Shown here: piece by piece, positions 16,072 through 24,823 of the stretch
Position numbering within the stretch: the first letter of the stretch is position 1
Layout of the letters: each line of letters starts with the position of its first letter
Assembly: GCF_900184735.1 (NCBI RefSeq)
Contig: NZ_LT855388.1
Coordinates: 186,001 to 250,000 of the forward strand
Reading direction: 5' to 3'
DNA from: Paucisalibacillus globulus
Lineage (GTDB): Bacteria > Bacillota > Bacilli > Bacillales > Amphibacillaceae
DNA length: 64,000 bases
The notes under the pieces: generated by a model
The model's input: the letters and a program-made list of their open reading frames with translations, nothing else
Told to the model about the DNA's origin: nothing
Databases searched by the model: none
Made by a program: the position numbers and the translations under genes

Positions 16072-16989
16072 GTGAACAATCATCATGTCTATGAAAAACT
16101 GATTAACATTACATCAGAGCAAAATGTGATGGTTAATGAGCCTTTAAAGAATCATACGTATACACGACTTGGCGGAAGAGCCGATTTACTGGTAACACCA
16201 GAAACATATGAGCAAGTTAGAGAGATAGTAAAGCTTGCTAACGAAGAGGGAGTACCATTTACATTACTTGGAAATGGCTCGAACTTGATTGTTAAAGATG
16301 GTGGTATTCGTGGTATTGTAATGAATTTAAATAAATTAAACGAAATTAAAACCGATGGGACTAAAGTGATTGCCCAAAGTGGTGCAAGAATAATTGACAC
16401 ATCTCGCGAGGCATTAAAGCAACATCTAACTGGTTTAGAATTTGCTTGTGGTATACCTGGTTCTGTTGGCGGGGCCCTGTATATGAATGCTGGCGCCTAT
16501 GGTGGAGAGGTAAAGGATTGTTTAGAAAGCGCAATTGTGATCGATAGAAATGGTGATTTACTATCACTGAATGCGGATGAGTTAGATTTGGAGTATCGTC
16601 GAAGTAATATACCTGACAAAGGATATATTGTGTTAGAAGGTACATTCGCTCTAGAAGAAGGTAATTATGAGGAAATAAAGGCGATTATGGATGATTTAAC
16701 TTTCAAACGTGAGTCAAAACAGCCACTTGAATATCCTTCCTGTGGAAGTGTGTTTAAACGTCCTCCAGGCTATTTTGCCGGTAAGTTAATTCAAGATAGT
16801 GGACTTCAAGGCAAACAGATCGGTGGAGCACAAGTATCATTAAAACATGCAGGATTTATTGTAAATAAGGATAATGCAACAGCAGATGAATATATTCGAT
16901 TGATTCGTCATGTTCAATCTACTGTAAAAGATAAATTTGGGGTTACGCTTGAACGTGAAGTTCGAATTATCGGTGAAGATTTAGAATAA
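16072..16989 (+). CDS. murB: UDP-N-acetylenolpyruvoylglucosamine reductase MurB
   Basis: The FAD- and NADPH-dependent cytosolic enzyme completing UDP-N-acetylmuramate synthesis for peptidoglycan. 305 residues, type II (short) MurB. The FAD-binding region includes TRLGGRADLL, LLGNGSNLIV and GIPGSVGGALYMNAGAYGG; the catalytic Ser226 is in YPSCGSVFKRP; the conserved KLIQDSGLQGKQIGGAQVS follows, with the C-terminal Glu in LEREVRIIG. GTG start with AAAGGAATG upstream. It stands alone rather than in the mur-fts cluster, and ends with a strong terminator. Confidence 0.95.
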   Translation: MNNHHVYEKLINITSEQNVMVNEPLKNHTYTRLGGRADLLVTPETYEQVREIVKLANEEGVPFTLLGNGSNLIVKDGGIRGIVMNLNKLNEIKTDGTKVIAQSGARIIDTSREALKQHLTGLEFACGIPGSVGGALYMNAGAYGGEVKDCLESAIVIDRNGDLLSLNADELDLEYRRSNIPDKGYIVLEGTFALEEGNYEEIKAIMDDLTFKRESKQPLEYPSCGSVFKRPPGYFAGKLIQDSGLQGKQIGGAQVSLKHAGFIVNKDNATADEYIRLIRHVQSTVKDKFGVTLEREVRIIGEDLE

Positions 16990-16996
16990 AAAAAGT

Positions 16997-17027
16997 GAAG
17001 CTGTGCGATAGACGCACAGCTTCTTTT
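16997..17027 (+). terminator. Rho-independent terminator after murB
   Basis: GAAGCTGTGCG pairs perfectly with CGCACAGCTTC around ATAGA, followed by TTTT. Confidence 0.88.
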
Positions 17028-17100
17028 AATATCAAGGGGAAGATATTTACTTTATTACTATTACCAAAAATGGTTTATATTAAACCTAAAAAATACTAGA

Positions 17101-17919
17101 TTAACTTCTAAAACGATATAAGAACTGCTGTAATCGCTCATTATCCGATTCCTCAAGAACCTCGCTTGGCGTTCCTTCTTCTGCAATTACACCATCATCT
17201 AAGAAAATAACTCGATCTGCTACTTCCAATGCAAAATCCATTTCATGTGTAACCAGTACCATTGCCATTTCACCTTCTTCAGCAATGTCACGAATAACCT
17301 CTAGAACTTCACCAACTAACTCTGGATCAAGTGCTGAGGTAACTTCGTCAAATAGCATGATTTTGGGTCTCATTACTAAGGCACGAGCCATTGCAACACG
17401 TTGCTTTTGTCCTCCTGATAATTGGCTTGGATAATTATCTAGCTTATCCCCTAGTCCAACCTTTTCAAGCATCTCAATTGAACGGCGCTTGGCACTTTCT
17501 TTATCTTCTTTTTGCACTTGTATGGGTGCGGTCATACAATTTTGTAGAATAGTCATATGTGGAAAAAGGTTAAAGTGCTGGAACACCATTCCTATCTCGC
17601 CACGAACTTCACGTAGATGTTTCTCATTTGCGGGAACAAGTTTCCCATTTTTTTCCATATGACAAAGATTTTTACCATCCACAATAATTTCACCTGAAGT
17701 GGGTTGTTCTAAGGTCATCAGCATTCGAATGATGGTTGTTTTACCAGATCCACTTGGACCAATCAACGCCACTTTCTCACCTGGGTAAATATCTAAATCA
17801 AGCCCTTTTAGAACTTCCACATCCCCAAATGATTTGTGGACATTCTTGTATTCTACAATAGGACCCGTATTGGATGAGTAAGAACCTGAACTATTTTTTT
17901 CTTTCACTGAGTCAACCAT
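17101..17919 (-). CDS. ehuA: Ectoine/hydroxyectoine ABC transporter ATPase EhuA
   Basis: A 272-residue polar amino-acid type ATPase with a 25-residue Ser-rich N-terminal extension. Walker A is GPSGSGKTT, the signature [15 protein letters not shown], Walker [15 protein letters not shown], and the switch His is in VTHEMDFA. The Val in DEVTSALDP, where most relatives have Pro, is a feature I associate with EhuA. It energises EhuCD for uptake of ectoines as compatible solutes or nutrients. Its ATG touches the ehuD stop, so the two are translationally coupled. Confidence 0.85.
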   Translation of the reverse strand: MVDSVKEKNSSGSYSSNTGPIVEYKNVHKSFGDVEVLKGLDLDIYPGEKVALIGPSGSGKTTIIRMLMTLEQPTSGEIIVDGKNLCHMEKNGKLVPANEKHLREVRGEIGMVFQHFNLFPHMTILQNCMTAPIQVQKEDKESAKRRSIEMLEKVGLGDKLDNYPSQLSGGQKQRVAMARALVMRPKIMLFDEVTSALDPELVGEVLEVIRDIAEEGEMAMVLVTHEMDFALEVADRVIFLDDGVIAEEGTPSEVLEESDNERLQQFLYRFRS

Positions 17920-18632
17920 TATACTACCGCTCCTTTATTCTCCTGAATCGCTGCTTTTTTATCAAAGCGGCGGTTCAATTTCTTTTCCAATTTATTAATT
18001 AAGATTGCTGAAGGATAACTTAACAGTAAGAAGATTAGCGCCACGATCGTATAGGATTCTAGCATGCGGAAGTTATCCGTTCCATATGTTTGTGCTAGAG
18101 CTAAGATACCTACGACCCCAATTGTGGATGCAAGAGGCACTTCTTTAAACATAATGATTAAGTAATTCCCAAGCATTGGAATTGTTGGTGGAATTGCTTG
18201 TGGTAATATGATTTTAGTCCACTTTTGTCTAGTTGAAAAGTTTAATGCAGTAGAAGCTTCCCACTGTCCCTTATCAACACCCTCTATCCCCGAACGATAC
18301 ACTTCACCAATATACGTACTAAAGTGTATACCAAGTCCTAGAATAGCACTTTCAAAAGAAGTGAGGGACACACCGATTCCTGGTATCATTGGCCAAGCAT
18401 AATAAATAAAGAATAATTGAATTAATGGCGGTGTGGAGCGAATAAATTCCATTACCCATGTTACTAGCCAGTTGACGGGTTTAAACTTAATTCTTCTCAA
18501 AAAGACCCAAACAAATCCAAATAGCAAAGCAAATAAAAAACATGCAAATGTTAGTCCGACTGTAACCCAAATACCTTGTAATATATAGGGAAAGGCTTCA
18601 AAGAACATATCCCATTTCCAGTTTATATTCAT
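17919..18632 (-). CDS. ehuD: Ectoine/hydroxyectoine ABC transporter permease EhuD
   Basis: A 237-residue HisM/GlnP-type permease with about five membrane segments. The EAA loop is [34 protein letters not shown]; the start [24 protein letters not shown] is typical. It pairs with EhuC to form the channel. Its ATG overlaps the TAA of ehuC (TAATG), and its stop overlaps the ehuA start, so all three are one transcript. Assignment to ectoine rests mainly on the binding protein upstream. Confidence 0.83.
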   Translation of the reverse strand: MNINWKWDMFFEAFPYILQGIWVTVGLTFACFLFALLFGFVWVFLRRIKFKPVNWLVTWVMEFIRSTPPLIQLFFIYYAWPMIPGIGVSLTSFESAILGLGIHFSTYIGEVYRSGIEGVDKGQWEASTALNFSTRQKWTKIILPQAIPPTIPMLGNYLIIMFKEVPLASTIGVVGILALAQTYGTDNFRMLESYTIVALIFLLLSYPSAILINKLEKKLNRRFDKKAAIQENKGAVV

Positions 18633-19294
18633 TAACTAGCCACTCCTCTCTTCGAAATCTGCTCCCCTTTACGAGTAAGGAAGATTAGTGGCAATGCCAT
18701 AATAAAGTAGAAGATTAGTAATAGTAAATACACAGTAGGCGCAGCCGATAAATTAGTACTTCTTAAAATGTTTCCATGATATAAAATATCTGTCATTCCA
18801 ATCAATGAAACGAGTGATGTTGCTTTAAGTATTTGAATGAGATAATTTCCAAACTCAGGTAACATCATGCGAAGAGCTTGCGGGAAGATAACAATTCTCA
18901 TGCGTTGTGCTCGTGAAAGGTTTAATGCAATGGATGCCTCTGTTTGTCCTTTTTCTACTGCCAGAATGGATCCACGAACAATCTCAGACATATATGCTCC
19001 GTAATTTAGTGAAATGGCTAATACACCTGCCATGAGTCGATTATCAATACCAACATCAAATAGCATCGGAATGGCATAGTAGAGCCAAAATAATTGAACA
19101 ATTAGAGAGGTACCCCTAAATATTTCAACATAAACACCGGTTCCCCCTCTAACGAATTTGTTATTGGATACTCGACAAAGACCTGCAATGAAAGCGAACA
19201 GATAGCTAAATATAGCAGAAAATATAAACACGGTTATCGTAATATTAATCCCCCTCATTAACACGGGGAAAACTTCTATTATTGCATTAATCAT
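18632..19294 (-). CDS. ehuC: Ectoine/hydroxyectoine ABC transporter permease EhuC
   Basis: A 220-residue HisM/GlnP-type permease. The ATG at 19294 has AAAGGAGTG seven bases upstream and opens MINAIIEVFPVLMRGINITI; the open frame extends 26 codons further without support. The EAA loop is TEASIALNLSRAQRMRIVIFPQALRMMLPEFGNY. It is separated from the binding-protein gene ehuB by a terminator and by repeat copy 2, so its promoter may lie in, or be altered by, the repeat. Confidence 0.83.
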   Translation of the reverse strand: MINAIIEVFPVLMRGINITITVFIFSAIFSYLFAFIAGLCRVSNNKFVRGGTGVYVEIFRGTSLIVQLFWLYYAIPMLFDVGIDNRLMAGVLAISLNYGAYMSEIVRGSILAVEKGQTEASIALNLSRAQRMRIVIFPQALRMMLPEFGNYLIQILKATSLVSLIGMTDILYHGNILRSTNLSAAPTVYLLLLIFYFIMALPLIFLTRKGEQISKRGVAS

Positions 19295-19389
19295 AATCAC
19301 TCCTTTTGAAAAGCTCTGCTGCTCTTGCAATGAAGAGCATGAGCTAGAAAACTTGAGATCACTAATAAGCATCTATTTGATTGTAATCA

Positions 19390-20011
19390 TACAGTTTGAA
19401 ACTATTTTATTAGAAACTGTGCGGCTAGTATTCTTTTTGGGAGCACCATACCCGCTACGGAAATACACTCCGCTTTCCGCGGGCGGCTGGTGAGCCTCCT
19501 CGCGCTTACGCACTGCGGGGTCTCACCGATGCCTATCCTCCCGCAGGAGTCTCCGTGTATTTCCTTCGCTAGTAATAAGTGATTAAGGGCAATAGAATCA
19601 CTTAAATCCAAAACATGATCAATAACTAACAATAATTAGAAAACTAAACCAGCGCAGGCAGAATACGAAGACTTCTCGAAAATAAAGAGCAATTTTCTTC
19701 GTGCGATGATTATGCTGCCGAAGCCTTCCTTGGGACTGCGATTACTCGCCCCACCGAAAACCATTGTCCTGCGGGAAAAGCACGTGTCCGAAGACCCCGC
19801 AGCGGTGAACTTTCCGCGAGGAGGCTGAGGCCGTGCCCGCGGCAAGGTAGACACTGCGATGGTCTTTTCGAGCAGATGTCGCCCCTGTGCTGGCAGTAAA
19901 AGCGGAGTATTCTGCCGGAGCGGTATGTTACCAATACGCCCATTAATGACAGTCGTAACCGCGCAGTTTCTATCTACTATTTGTTAGATTAAACTAACCG
20001 GAAAAACAGAC
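19390..20011. repeat. Palindromic MITE-like element, copy 2 (enlarged)
   Basis: It has the same arms as copy 1: TAGAAACTGTGCGG at 19411-19424, with the inverse GCGCAGTTTCTAT near 19961-19973, and the same two inverted GC-rich modules. It is longer because the right module carries two extra segments absent from copies 1 and 3: about 93 bases near 19676-19768 and about 55 bases near 19845-19900. The second one splits the otherwise continuous CCCGCGGAAAGCGG. Outer ends are less clear than in copy 1. Open frames here are not supported as genes. It lies inside the ehu operon. Confidence 0.8.
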
Positions 20012-20013
20012 AT

Positions 20014-20064
20014 TAAAAAACTCCACAGGGACTGACCCCCGGTTGGGGAGGAACCCTATGGAGT
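20014..20064 (-). terminator. Terminator/attenuator directly after ehuB
   Basis: On the minus strand ACTCCATAGGG pairs with CCCTGTGGAGT, enclosing an inner CCCC/GGGG stem, and is followed by TTTTTT. It lies between ehuB and the permease genes and would keep binding-protein transcripts in excess. Confidence 0.8.
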
Positions 20065-20080
20065 CTTGTTGAATCATGAA

Positions 20081-20941
20081 TTAAATCTCACCGTTGCAGA
20101 TTTTTTCAGTTGTAATTTCATCAGGAACAACATTCATTTGTGCACTGAAACCATTCTGTTCTAATAACTCTGCTACTGTACCATCGGCTTTTAAATCAGC
20201 AAGCGCTTCGTTATATGCATCTAGTAATTCTGTATCGTCTAAATTAAATGCTGCTGCACCGTAACTAGGTACGCCATCTACATCTGGTTGTTGGAAAGAC
20301 TCTACGAACTCTAATTCATCTGTGCCTGCAGATTCAAATGCATCTTGAAGAGTAAATTGTGTTGCTGTTGTTGCATCTGCACGACCAGATTGAACTGCCG
20401 CAATAGAAGCTGGTATATCTGGAACTGAAAGAATTTGATCTGGATCTACACCAGCATCTTTTAAGAAATCATTTTCTGTAGCCCCTTGCATGACAGCTAC
20501 AGTTACTTCCGGGTTGTTAGCAATATCTTCATAGCTTTCTAGATTAAGAGGGTTACCACTTTGTACAACTAATCCTTCTCCGTACATCATTTCTGGTTCA
20601 CCAAATGCTGCGTTCTCACAACGATCAGGCTTAATTGCCATGCCAGCAGTTATAACATCGAATTGCCCAGCATTTAGTCCGGAAATAAGCTGACCAAATT
20701 CTAGTAATTCTGATTCTACTTCCTCTACGCCGAGTTCTGCAAAGACTGCTTTCGCAATATCTACTGCAGCACCTTTCAATTCTCCGTTTTCCTCATATGC
20801 ATAAGGCTTTTCATTGGCAAACCCAATGGTGACCTTACCTTCTTCTTGAAGTTTGGACAATTTGCTTTCGTCCCCTGATCCACATGCTGCAACAAAAGCA
20901 ACTGTTAAACTCAAGATCAGAGCTAATAATAATTTCTTCAT
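20081..20941 (-). CDS. ehuB: Ectoine/hydroxyectoine-binding lipoprotein EhuB
   Basis: A 286-residue extracellular binding protein from the ATG at 20941, which opens a standard signal peptide with lipobox VAAC (Cys20). The longer open frame upstream lacks signal features, and AGGAGG lies 12 bases before this ATG. Family-3 binding fold follows: VTIGFANEKPYAYEENGELKGAAVDIAKAV, then FDVITAGMAIKPDRCENAAFGEPEMMYGEGL, which matches the ectoine-binding EhuB pattern (RCE.VAF.EP). No ectoine catabolic genes are nearby, so osmoprotection is the likelier role. Ligand assignment is by pattern only. Confidence 0.83.
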   Translation of the reverse strand: MKKLLLALILSLTVAFVAACGSGDESKLSKLQEEGKVTIGFANEKPYAYEENGELKGAAVDIAKAVFAELGVEEVESELLEFGQLISGLNAGQFDVITAGMAIKPDRCENAAFGEPEMMYGEGLVVQSGNPLNLESYEDIANNPEVTVAVMQGATENDFLKDAGVDPDQILSVPDIPASIAAVQSGRADATTATQFTLQDAFESAGTDELEFVESFQQPDVDGVPSYGAAAFNLDDTELLDAYNEALADLKADGTVAELLEQNGFSAQMNVVPDEITTEKICNGEI

Positions 20942-21351
20942 AAAGTATAAAGACCTCCTAAAATATTTAAATACTCTAACTCCTAAGTTAGATGTATTGT
21001 TAACTTGATGAAAATTGTTAAAGGAAAGTAACTGAATGGGGTAGTATGTACGAGAAACCCAAATTAAGGAGTAGGTAAATAGTATGTTTAGTTGTAAACA
21101 GCTACAAATATAATGGTATCGGGTTCCAAAAGAGTATTCAAACTCGTTATTTTTAGATAATTTTAAATTATTTTGGATAGACAAGGATGTAACCGGAAGA
21201 GCTCTATTGTTCTTAAAGATACTAGTTTATTGTTATCTATGCTCTTAAATCCTCAAGATTCGACAGTAAGGTCAAGATAATTTAATCGTAATATTTCGGA
21301 ATCGTGTTAGAATAGTACATAAAGAATTTAGTCAAAAAGGGGGAAATAGTC
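20942..21351. other. Divergent intergenic region between ehuB and the YtzI-like gene
   Basis: This 410-bp AT-rich stretch should hold the ehuB promoter (minus strand) and that of the YtzI-like gene (plus strand). A TAGAAT box near 21309 is a plausible -10 for the latter. I see no strong -35, operator, repeat or convincing ORF. Confidence 0.45.
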
Positions 21352-21531
21352 ATGATTTGGGTAGTTGCAGTCATTTGTATCGTGATTACAGTAATTGTGG
21401 TCTATTTATCTATACTAACCTTAGATAAAGGGTATGGATATAAACATACCGTTGATCCACTACCAACGGATGTGGAAGAAGACAAGAAGAACAGTAATGA
21501 GGACTCGCCATCAGGTCCTACAAATAAATGA
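21352..21531 (+). CDS. Small membrane protein, YtzI-like
   Basis: A 59-residue single-pass protein. Hydrophobic helix at 2-23 (IWVVAVICIVITVIVVYLS), then LDKGYGYKHTVDPLP, which resembles the conserved YxYKHTVDP segment of Bacillus YtzI, and a charged, Asp/Glu/Lys-rich tail. AAAGGGGGAAATAGTC gives a good ribosome site. Topology suggests N-out/C-in or a short anchor with cytosolic tail. Function unknown. It ends in a bidirectional terminator shared with the dioxygenase gene. Confidence 0.7.
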   Translation: MIWVVAVICIVITVIVVYLSILTLDKGYGYKHTVDPLPTDVEEDKKNSNEDSPSGPTNK

Positions 21532-21554
21532 ATAAAGACGTAACTTAACATGAT

Positions 21555-21585
21555 AAAGCTCAGAGTATGGATTACTCTGAGCTTT
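21555..21585. terminator. Bidirectional terminator
   Basis: AAAGCTCAGAGTA pairs perfectly with TACTCTGAGCTTT around TGGAT. It serves the converging YtzI-like and dioxygenase genes. Confidence 0.85.
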
Positions 21586-21588
21586 AAA

Positions 21589-22560
21589 CTAATTACTTGT
21601 ATCTAACGGCTCTAACTTTGATTCAATTTCTTCTCTTCTATCCTCGAAGAATGGCGGTAATGCTAATTTTTCTCCCAGATGTTCGACTTCTTCGTCTGTT
21701 GCAAATCCAGGTCCATCTGTAGATAATTCAAAAAGAATTCGGTTCCACTCTCTAAAATATAGTGCCTTAAAATAATATCGGTCTACGATACCAGAGTTTG
21801 GTAGGCGTGCTTCTAATAAGCGTTGTCTCCACTTTTCTAGTTCTTCATCATTCTCTACACGAAAAGCAACGTGGTGAACACTTCCTCTGCCGGGTCTTTC
21901 TCTTGGTAAATCTCTCTGTTCTTCCACATGAACTTCAGCTCCCGTTCCACCCTCACCAGTAGAAAAGACAAGGATATCTTTTTCCCCTTGGATGTTGGAT
22001 GGATAACTATCAACTTGCTTAAAAGATAGGACCTCTGTTAATACAGAAATCGTTGGTTTAGCATCCGGAACCGTAAGTTTTACAGGACCTAACCCGATAA
22101 TACCATTTTCGATGGATGCACTACTATGTTCCCAAGGTTTCCCACCAGCGACCCCTTGATTATGCTCATCGGAAATTAATGTTAAACGTTGATTTTCTGG
22201 ATCACGAAAATGTATTACTTTTCTTGTACCTTGTTCCGTTATTCCCTCATGTTTCACATTGAATTTATCAAAACGCTCAATCCAATATTCTAATGCTTTA
22301 TCATTTGGTACACGCAAGGAGGTTCCTGAGATGCTATTATTCCCAGTGTGTGTCCTTCCAGCGTTTGGAATTTCAAAGAATGTAAGGTCCGTTCCTGGAT
22401 TCCCGATTTCATCAGCGTAAAATAAATGATAGACAGAGGGGTCGTCTTGATTTATCGATTTCTTTACTAAGCGCATACCCAGTACTTTGGTATAAAATTC
22501 ATAGTTATTTTTTGCATTTGCGGTTATAGCAGAGACGTGATGAATACCTTTTAGATACAA
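21589..22560 (-). CDS. Ring-cleaving dioxygenase (MhqA/MhqE/MhqO family)
   Basis: A roughly 323-residue two-domain VOC dioxygenase acting on hydroquinone/catechol-type compounds in quinone resistance. Metal ligands are visible as His in IHHVSAIT (first module), His in SVHHVAFRV (second module) and Glu in RILFELSTDGPGF. The TTG at 22560 gives MYLKGIHHVSA and has AAGGGAG eight bases upstream; a GTG nine bases earlier touches that site. An MhqR-type operator lies about 25 bases upstream, tying it to the 2-methylhydroquinone regulon known from B. subtilis. Single-gene unit. Confidence 0.88.
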   Translation of the reverse strand: MYLKGIHHVSAITANAKNNYEFYTKVLGMRLVKKSINQDDPSVYHLFYADEIGNPGTDLTFFEIPNAGRTHTGNNSISGTSLRVPNDKALEYWIERFDKFNVKHEGITEQGTRKVIHFRDPENQRLTLISDEHNQGVAGGKPWEHSSASIENGIIGLGPVKLTVPDAKPTISVLTEVLSFKQVDSYPSNIQGEKDILVFSTGEGGTGAEVHVEEQRDLPRERPGRGSVHHVAFRVENDEELEKWRQRLLEARLPNSGIVDRYYFKALYFREWNRILFELSTDGPGFATDEEVEHLGEKLALPPFFEDRREEIESKLEPLDTSN

Positions 22561-22583
22561 TTTAGCCACTCCCTTAATTAAAA

Positions 22584-22601
22584 TATCTCTAATTCGAGAT
22601 A
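22584..22601 (-). promoter_or_regulatory. MhqR-type operator
   Basis: The dyad TATCTCTAATTCGAGATA matches the MhqR box of B. subtilis (TATCTCGAATTCGAGATA as I recall it), with both six-base outer arms exact. It lies in the 5' leader of the ring-cleaving dioxygenase gene, so de-repression by quinone-like electrophiles is expected. Confidence 0.75.
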
Positions 22602-22727
22602 ACTATATTTTACCTCAAGTAATAACCGAATGTCTACATACCTATCCCTTAAAAAGATTGTATCCATTTCTGATCAAGTATATTAAAATAATACTAGCAC
22701 ATGGTTAACAAAACAAAGGGGGAAAAC

Positions 22728-23354
22728 ATGATGTATGTCTTAATGAGTATTCTAATTGGTTATGTTTTCGGTTGTATTCATGGCTCTCAATTGGTTGGAA
22801 AATATAAAAAGATTGATATAAAAAAATCTGGAGTTAAGAACGCTGGCGCATCTAATACTACTATTCTGTTAGGTTGGAAATATGGCATTCTAGTCGCACT
22901 AATAGATATATTTAAAGGTACACTTGCTGTTTTGTTAATGCTCTATATCTTAAATGAACAGGGCATATCAGGAGACGCTCAAATCCTTTTAGTTTATATT
23001 GCAGCCTTGGCTGTTATTGTAGGGCATAACTTTCCAGTAACCATGAAATTTAGTGGTGGAAAAGGTACAGCATCACTTGTGGGGATATTACTCGCTATTG
23101 ACTGGAAGATTGCATTGTTAGGTATAGGAATACTATTAATCTTCACATTCGCAACAGACTATTTGGTTATCGGTGTACTTATGATGTATATCTCATTTTT
23201 AGTTACCACGTATTATTTCTATGGAATTGAGCCAACAATGATAGTGGTCTTTCTGTCCTTACTAAGTGTTGTGAAACATTTGGAGAATTATAAACGTATT
23301 ATCAGTAAGGAAGAGAAAAAGTTATCTAGCATGTTTCAGAAAAAGACAAAATAA
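22728..23354 (+). CDS. PlsY-type glycerol-3-phosphate acyltransferase paralogue
   Basis: A 208-residue membrane protein with five to six hydrophobic segments. Three PlsY loops are recognisable: GCIHGSQLVG near the start, VKNAGASNT, and GHNFPVTMKFSGGKGTA, which in PlsY binds glycerol-3-phosphate and acyl phosphate. The first loop deviates from the usual GSxPxG pattern and the C-terminus is divergent, so it is probably an accessory paralogue rather than the housekeeping enzyme. ATG 22728 follows AAAGGGGG; an upstream ATG overlaps no site. It is followed 16 bp later by the DUF456 gene. Confidence 0.8.
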   Translation: MMYVLMSILIGYVFGCIHGSQLVGKYKKIDIKKSGVKNAGASNTTILLGWKYGILVALIDIFKGTLAVLLMLYILNEQGISGDAQILLVYIAALAVIVGHNFPVTMKFSGGKGTASLVGILLAIDWKIALLGIGILLIFTFATDYLVIGVLMMYISFLVTTYYFYGIEPTMIVVFLSLLSVVKHLENYKRIISKEEKKLSSMFQKKTK

Positions 23355-23370
23355 TAGTTGGGGGTAACAA

Positions 23371-23856
23371 ATGGTCGATATTATTATTTGGATTATTATT
23401 GTTGCACTTTTTATACTAAGTTTTATCGGGGTTATCTATCCGATAATACCTTCTGTGCTCTTAATATGGATCGGCTTCTTATTGTTCCAGTTTGGTATTA
23501 ATGGTGATGAATTAGGAATCATATTCTGGATCATAATGGTTGTATTTACTGTCATATTATTTGCAGCGGACATAATCGCTAATAGTTTCTTCGTTAAAAA
23601 GTTTGGTGGAAGTAAATGGGGAGAACGAGGTGCTGCAATCGCTGTAATCATTGGTTCCTTTATTATTCCGCCATTTGGTATTATCATAATTCCATTTATT
23701 ACAGTACTTATCATCGAAATGGTACAGAAAAGGACCATCCAAGAAGCGTTTAAGGCGTCTATTGGTTCATTATTAGGCTTTCTAAGTGGAACCTTTGCAA
23801 AGGTATTTATTCAAATTGTGATGATTATACTGTTTGTGCTTAATGTAATATTCTAA
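23371..23856 (+). CDS. DUF456 family membrane protein
   Basis: A 161-residue, very hydrophobic protein with about five membrane segments. The family hallmarks are visible: GVIYPIIPSVLLIWIG near the N-terminus, DIIANSFFVKKFGGSKWGERGAAIA in the middle, and a Gly-rich C-terminal helix pair. The role of DUF456 (YqgC-like) proteins is unknown. TTGGGGG precedes the ATG, and the 16-bp gap to the PlsY-like gene indicates co-transcription. Confidence 0.85.
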   Translation: MVDIIIWIIIVALFILSFIGVIYPIIPSVLLIWIGFLLFQFGINGDELGIIFWIIMVVFTVILFAADIIANSFFVKKFGGSKWGERGAAIAVIIGSFIIPPFGIIIIPFITVLIIEMVQKRTIQEAFKASIGSLLGFLSGTFAKVFIQIVMIILFVLNVIF

Positions 23857-23861
23857 TTCTG

Positions 23862-23912
23862 ATACAGCAGCTTTGGTAAATGGGATACAACAAGGGCTGC
23901 TGTATTTTCTTT
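23862..23912 (+). terminator. Rho-independent terminator after the DUF456 gene
   Basis: ATACAGCAGC pairs perfectly with GCTGCTGTAT across a 24-base loop, followed by TTTTCTTT. Confidence 0.7.
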
Positions 23913-23948
23913 AAAATCTAATAACTAAATTAATAGGGGATGATTGAT

Positions 23949-24476
23949 ATGGTTTTTAAGACAAATAATTTAGAGGGGTTTATAGTTAGAAAAGCAGATC
24001 GAACAGATTTAGAGTCAATCTTAGATGTACTTAAATCTGCTGCAAGATGGGTACAGGATAAAGGTATTGACCAATGGGGCTATTTACTAGAAGGTGGAGA
24101 GGATCAAGAGATTGAAGCGGACATTTTAGCTGGAAATACATATATTATGGAAAATGAAAATAAAGAGATAGTAGCAACTTTTAATTTTTCTAATGAACAA
24201 AACGAATGGGATGTGGATATGTGGGGGAAGCGGAATGATAATGCATACTACATTCATCGACTTGCAGTAAGTCAGCAGTATCACAATCAACAAATAGGGA
24301 AGAGATTGCTAGCATGGATTGATGAAAATCACTTGATTAAAGATGGCTTTATTCGACTTGATTGTGTAGGAAACAATCAAGCATTAAATCAATTTTACTT
24401 GGAAGCGGGATTTCGATTTATCGGTCACATTGGGGAAGGAAATGATAAATTTTCTCTTTATGAAAAAGCTTTCTAG
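23949..24476 (+). CDS. GNAT family N-acetyltransferase
   Basis: A roughly 175-residue acetyl-CoA-dependent acetyltransferase. The fold is visible as VRKADRTDLESIL near the start, a central strand IVATFNF, then HRLAVSQQYHNQQIGKRLLAWID (motif A, with QQIGKR as the pyrophosphate loop) and LDCVGNNQALNQFYLEAGFRFIG (motif B). ATG 23949 lies nine bases after AGGGG; an ATG nine bases earlier overlaps it. Substrate unknown. Single-gene unit. Confidence 0.82.
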   Translation: MVFKTNNLEGFIVRKADRTDLESILDVLKSAARWVQDKGIDQWGYLLEGGEDQEIEADILAGNTYIMENENKEIVATFNFSNEQNEWDVDMWGKRNDNAYYIHRLAVSQQYHNQQIGKRLLAWIDENHLIKDGFIRLDCVGNNQALNQFYLEAGFRFIGHIGEGNDKFSLYEKAF

Positions 24477-24535
24477 TGCTAAGCTTGACTTTCACTCGGT
24501 AGATTATTATATTAAACATAATAACTATAATGAAA

Positions 24536-24772
24536 CATTGAAAAGGATTAGTACAATTTGATTTGTCTATTCAGAGAGGAAATGGTTGGTGAGAATTTCC
24601 ATAGACATTCATTGGAACCTGCCTTGGAGTTCGCCATTGGATTGGGTCATACCCATGAACTTGCGCGCGGTCCCTGACCGTTATCAAATGAAGTGTACTG
24701 CTTGATACTTACAGCAGTAAACAAGGGTGGTACCACCAATCCTCGGTCCCTTATGCGGATGGAGGCTTTTTT
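24536..24772 (+). promoter_or_regulatory. T-box riboswitch of proS
   Basis: A typical tRNA-sensing leader. Stem I lies at about 24536-24660, the T-box bulge sequence AAGGGTGGTACCACC at 24723-24737, and a terminator stem of CCTCGGTCC against GGATGGAGG followed by TTTTTT ending near 24772. CCT at 24618-24620, in the context GGAACCTGCC, fits a proline (CCU) specifier codon. It turns on prolyl-tRNA synthetase when uncharged tRNA-Pro accumulates. Confidence 0.88.
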
Positions 24773-24823
24773 GTGTTCAACAAAGTTTTATAAAGTATAA
24801 AAAATATAAAAGAGGTGCTAATG

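Noticed and set aside
19636-19943. Two minus-strand ORFs (72 and 77 codons) in repeat copy 2
   Set aside because: They follow the GC-rich repeat sequence, are absent from copies 1 and 3, and have no start signals.
20942-21184. 81-codon N-terminal extension of ehuB
   Set aside because: The extension has no signal features; the internal ATG at 20941 opens a normal lipoprotein signal peptide.
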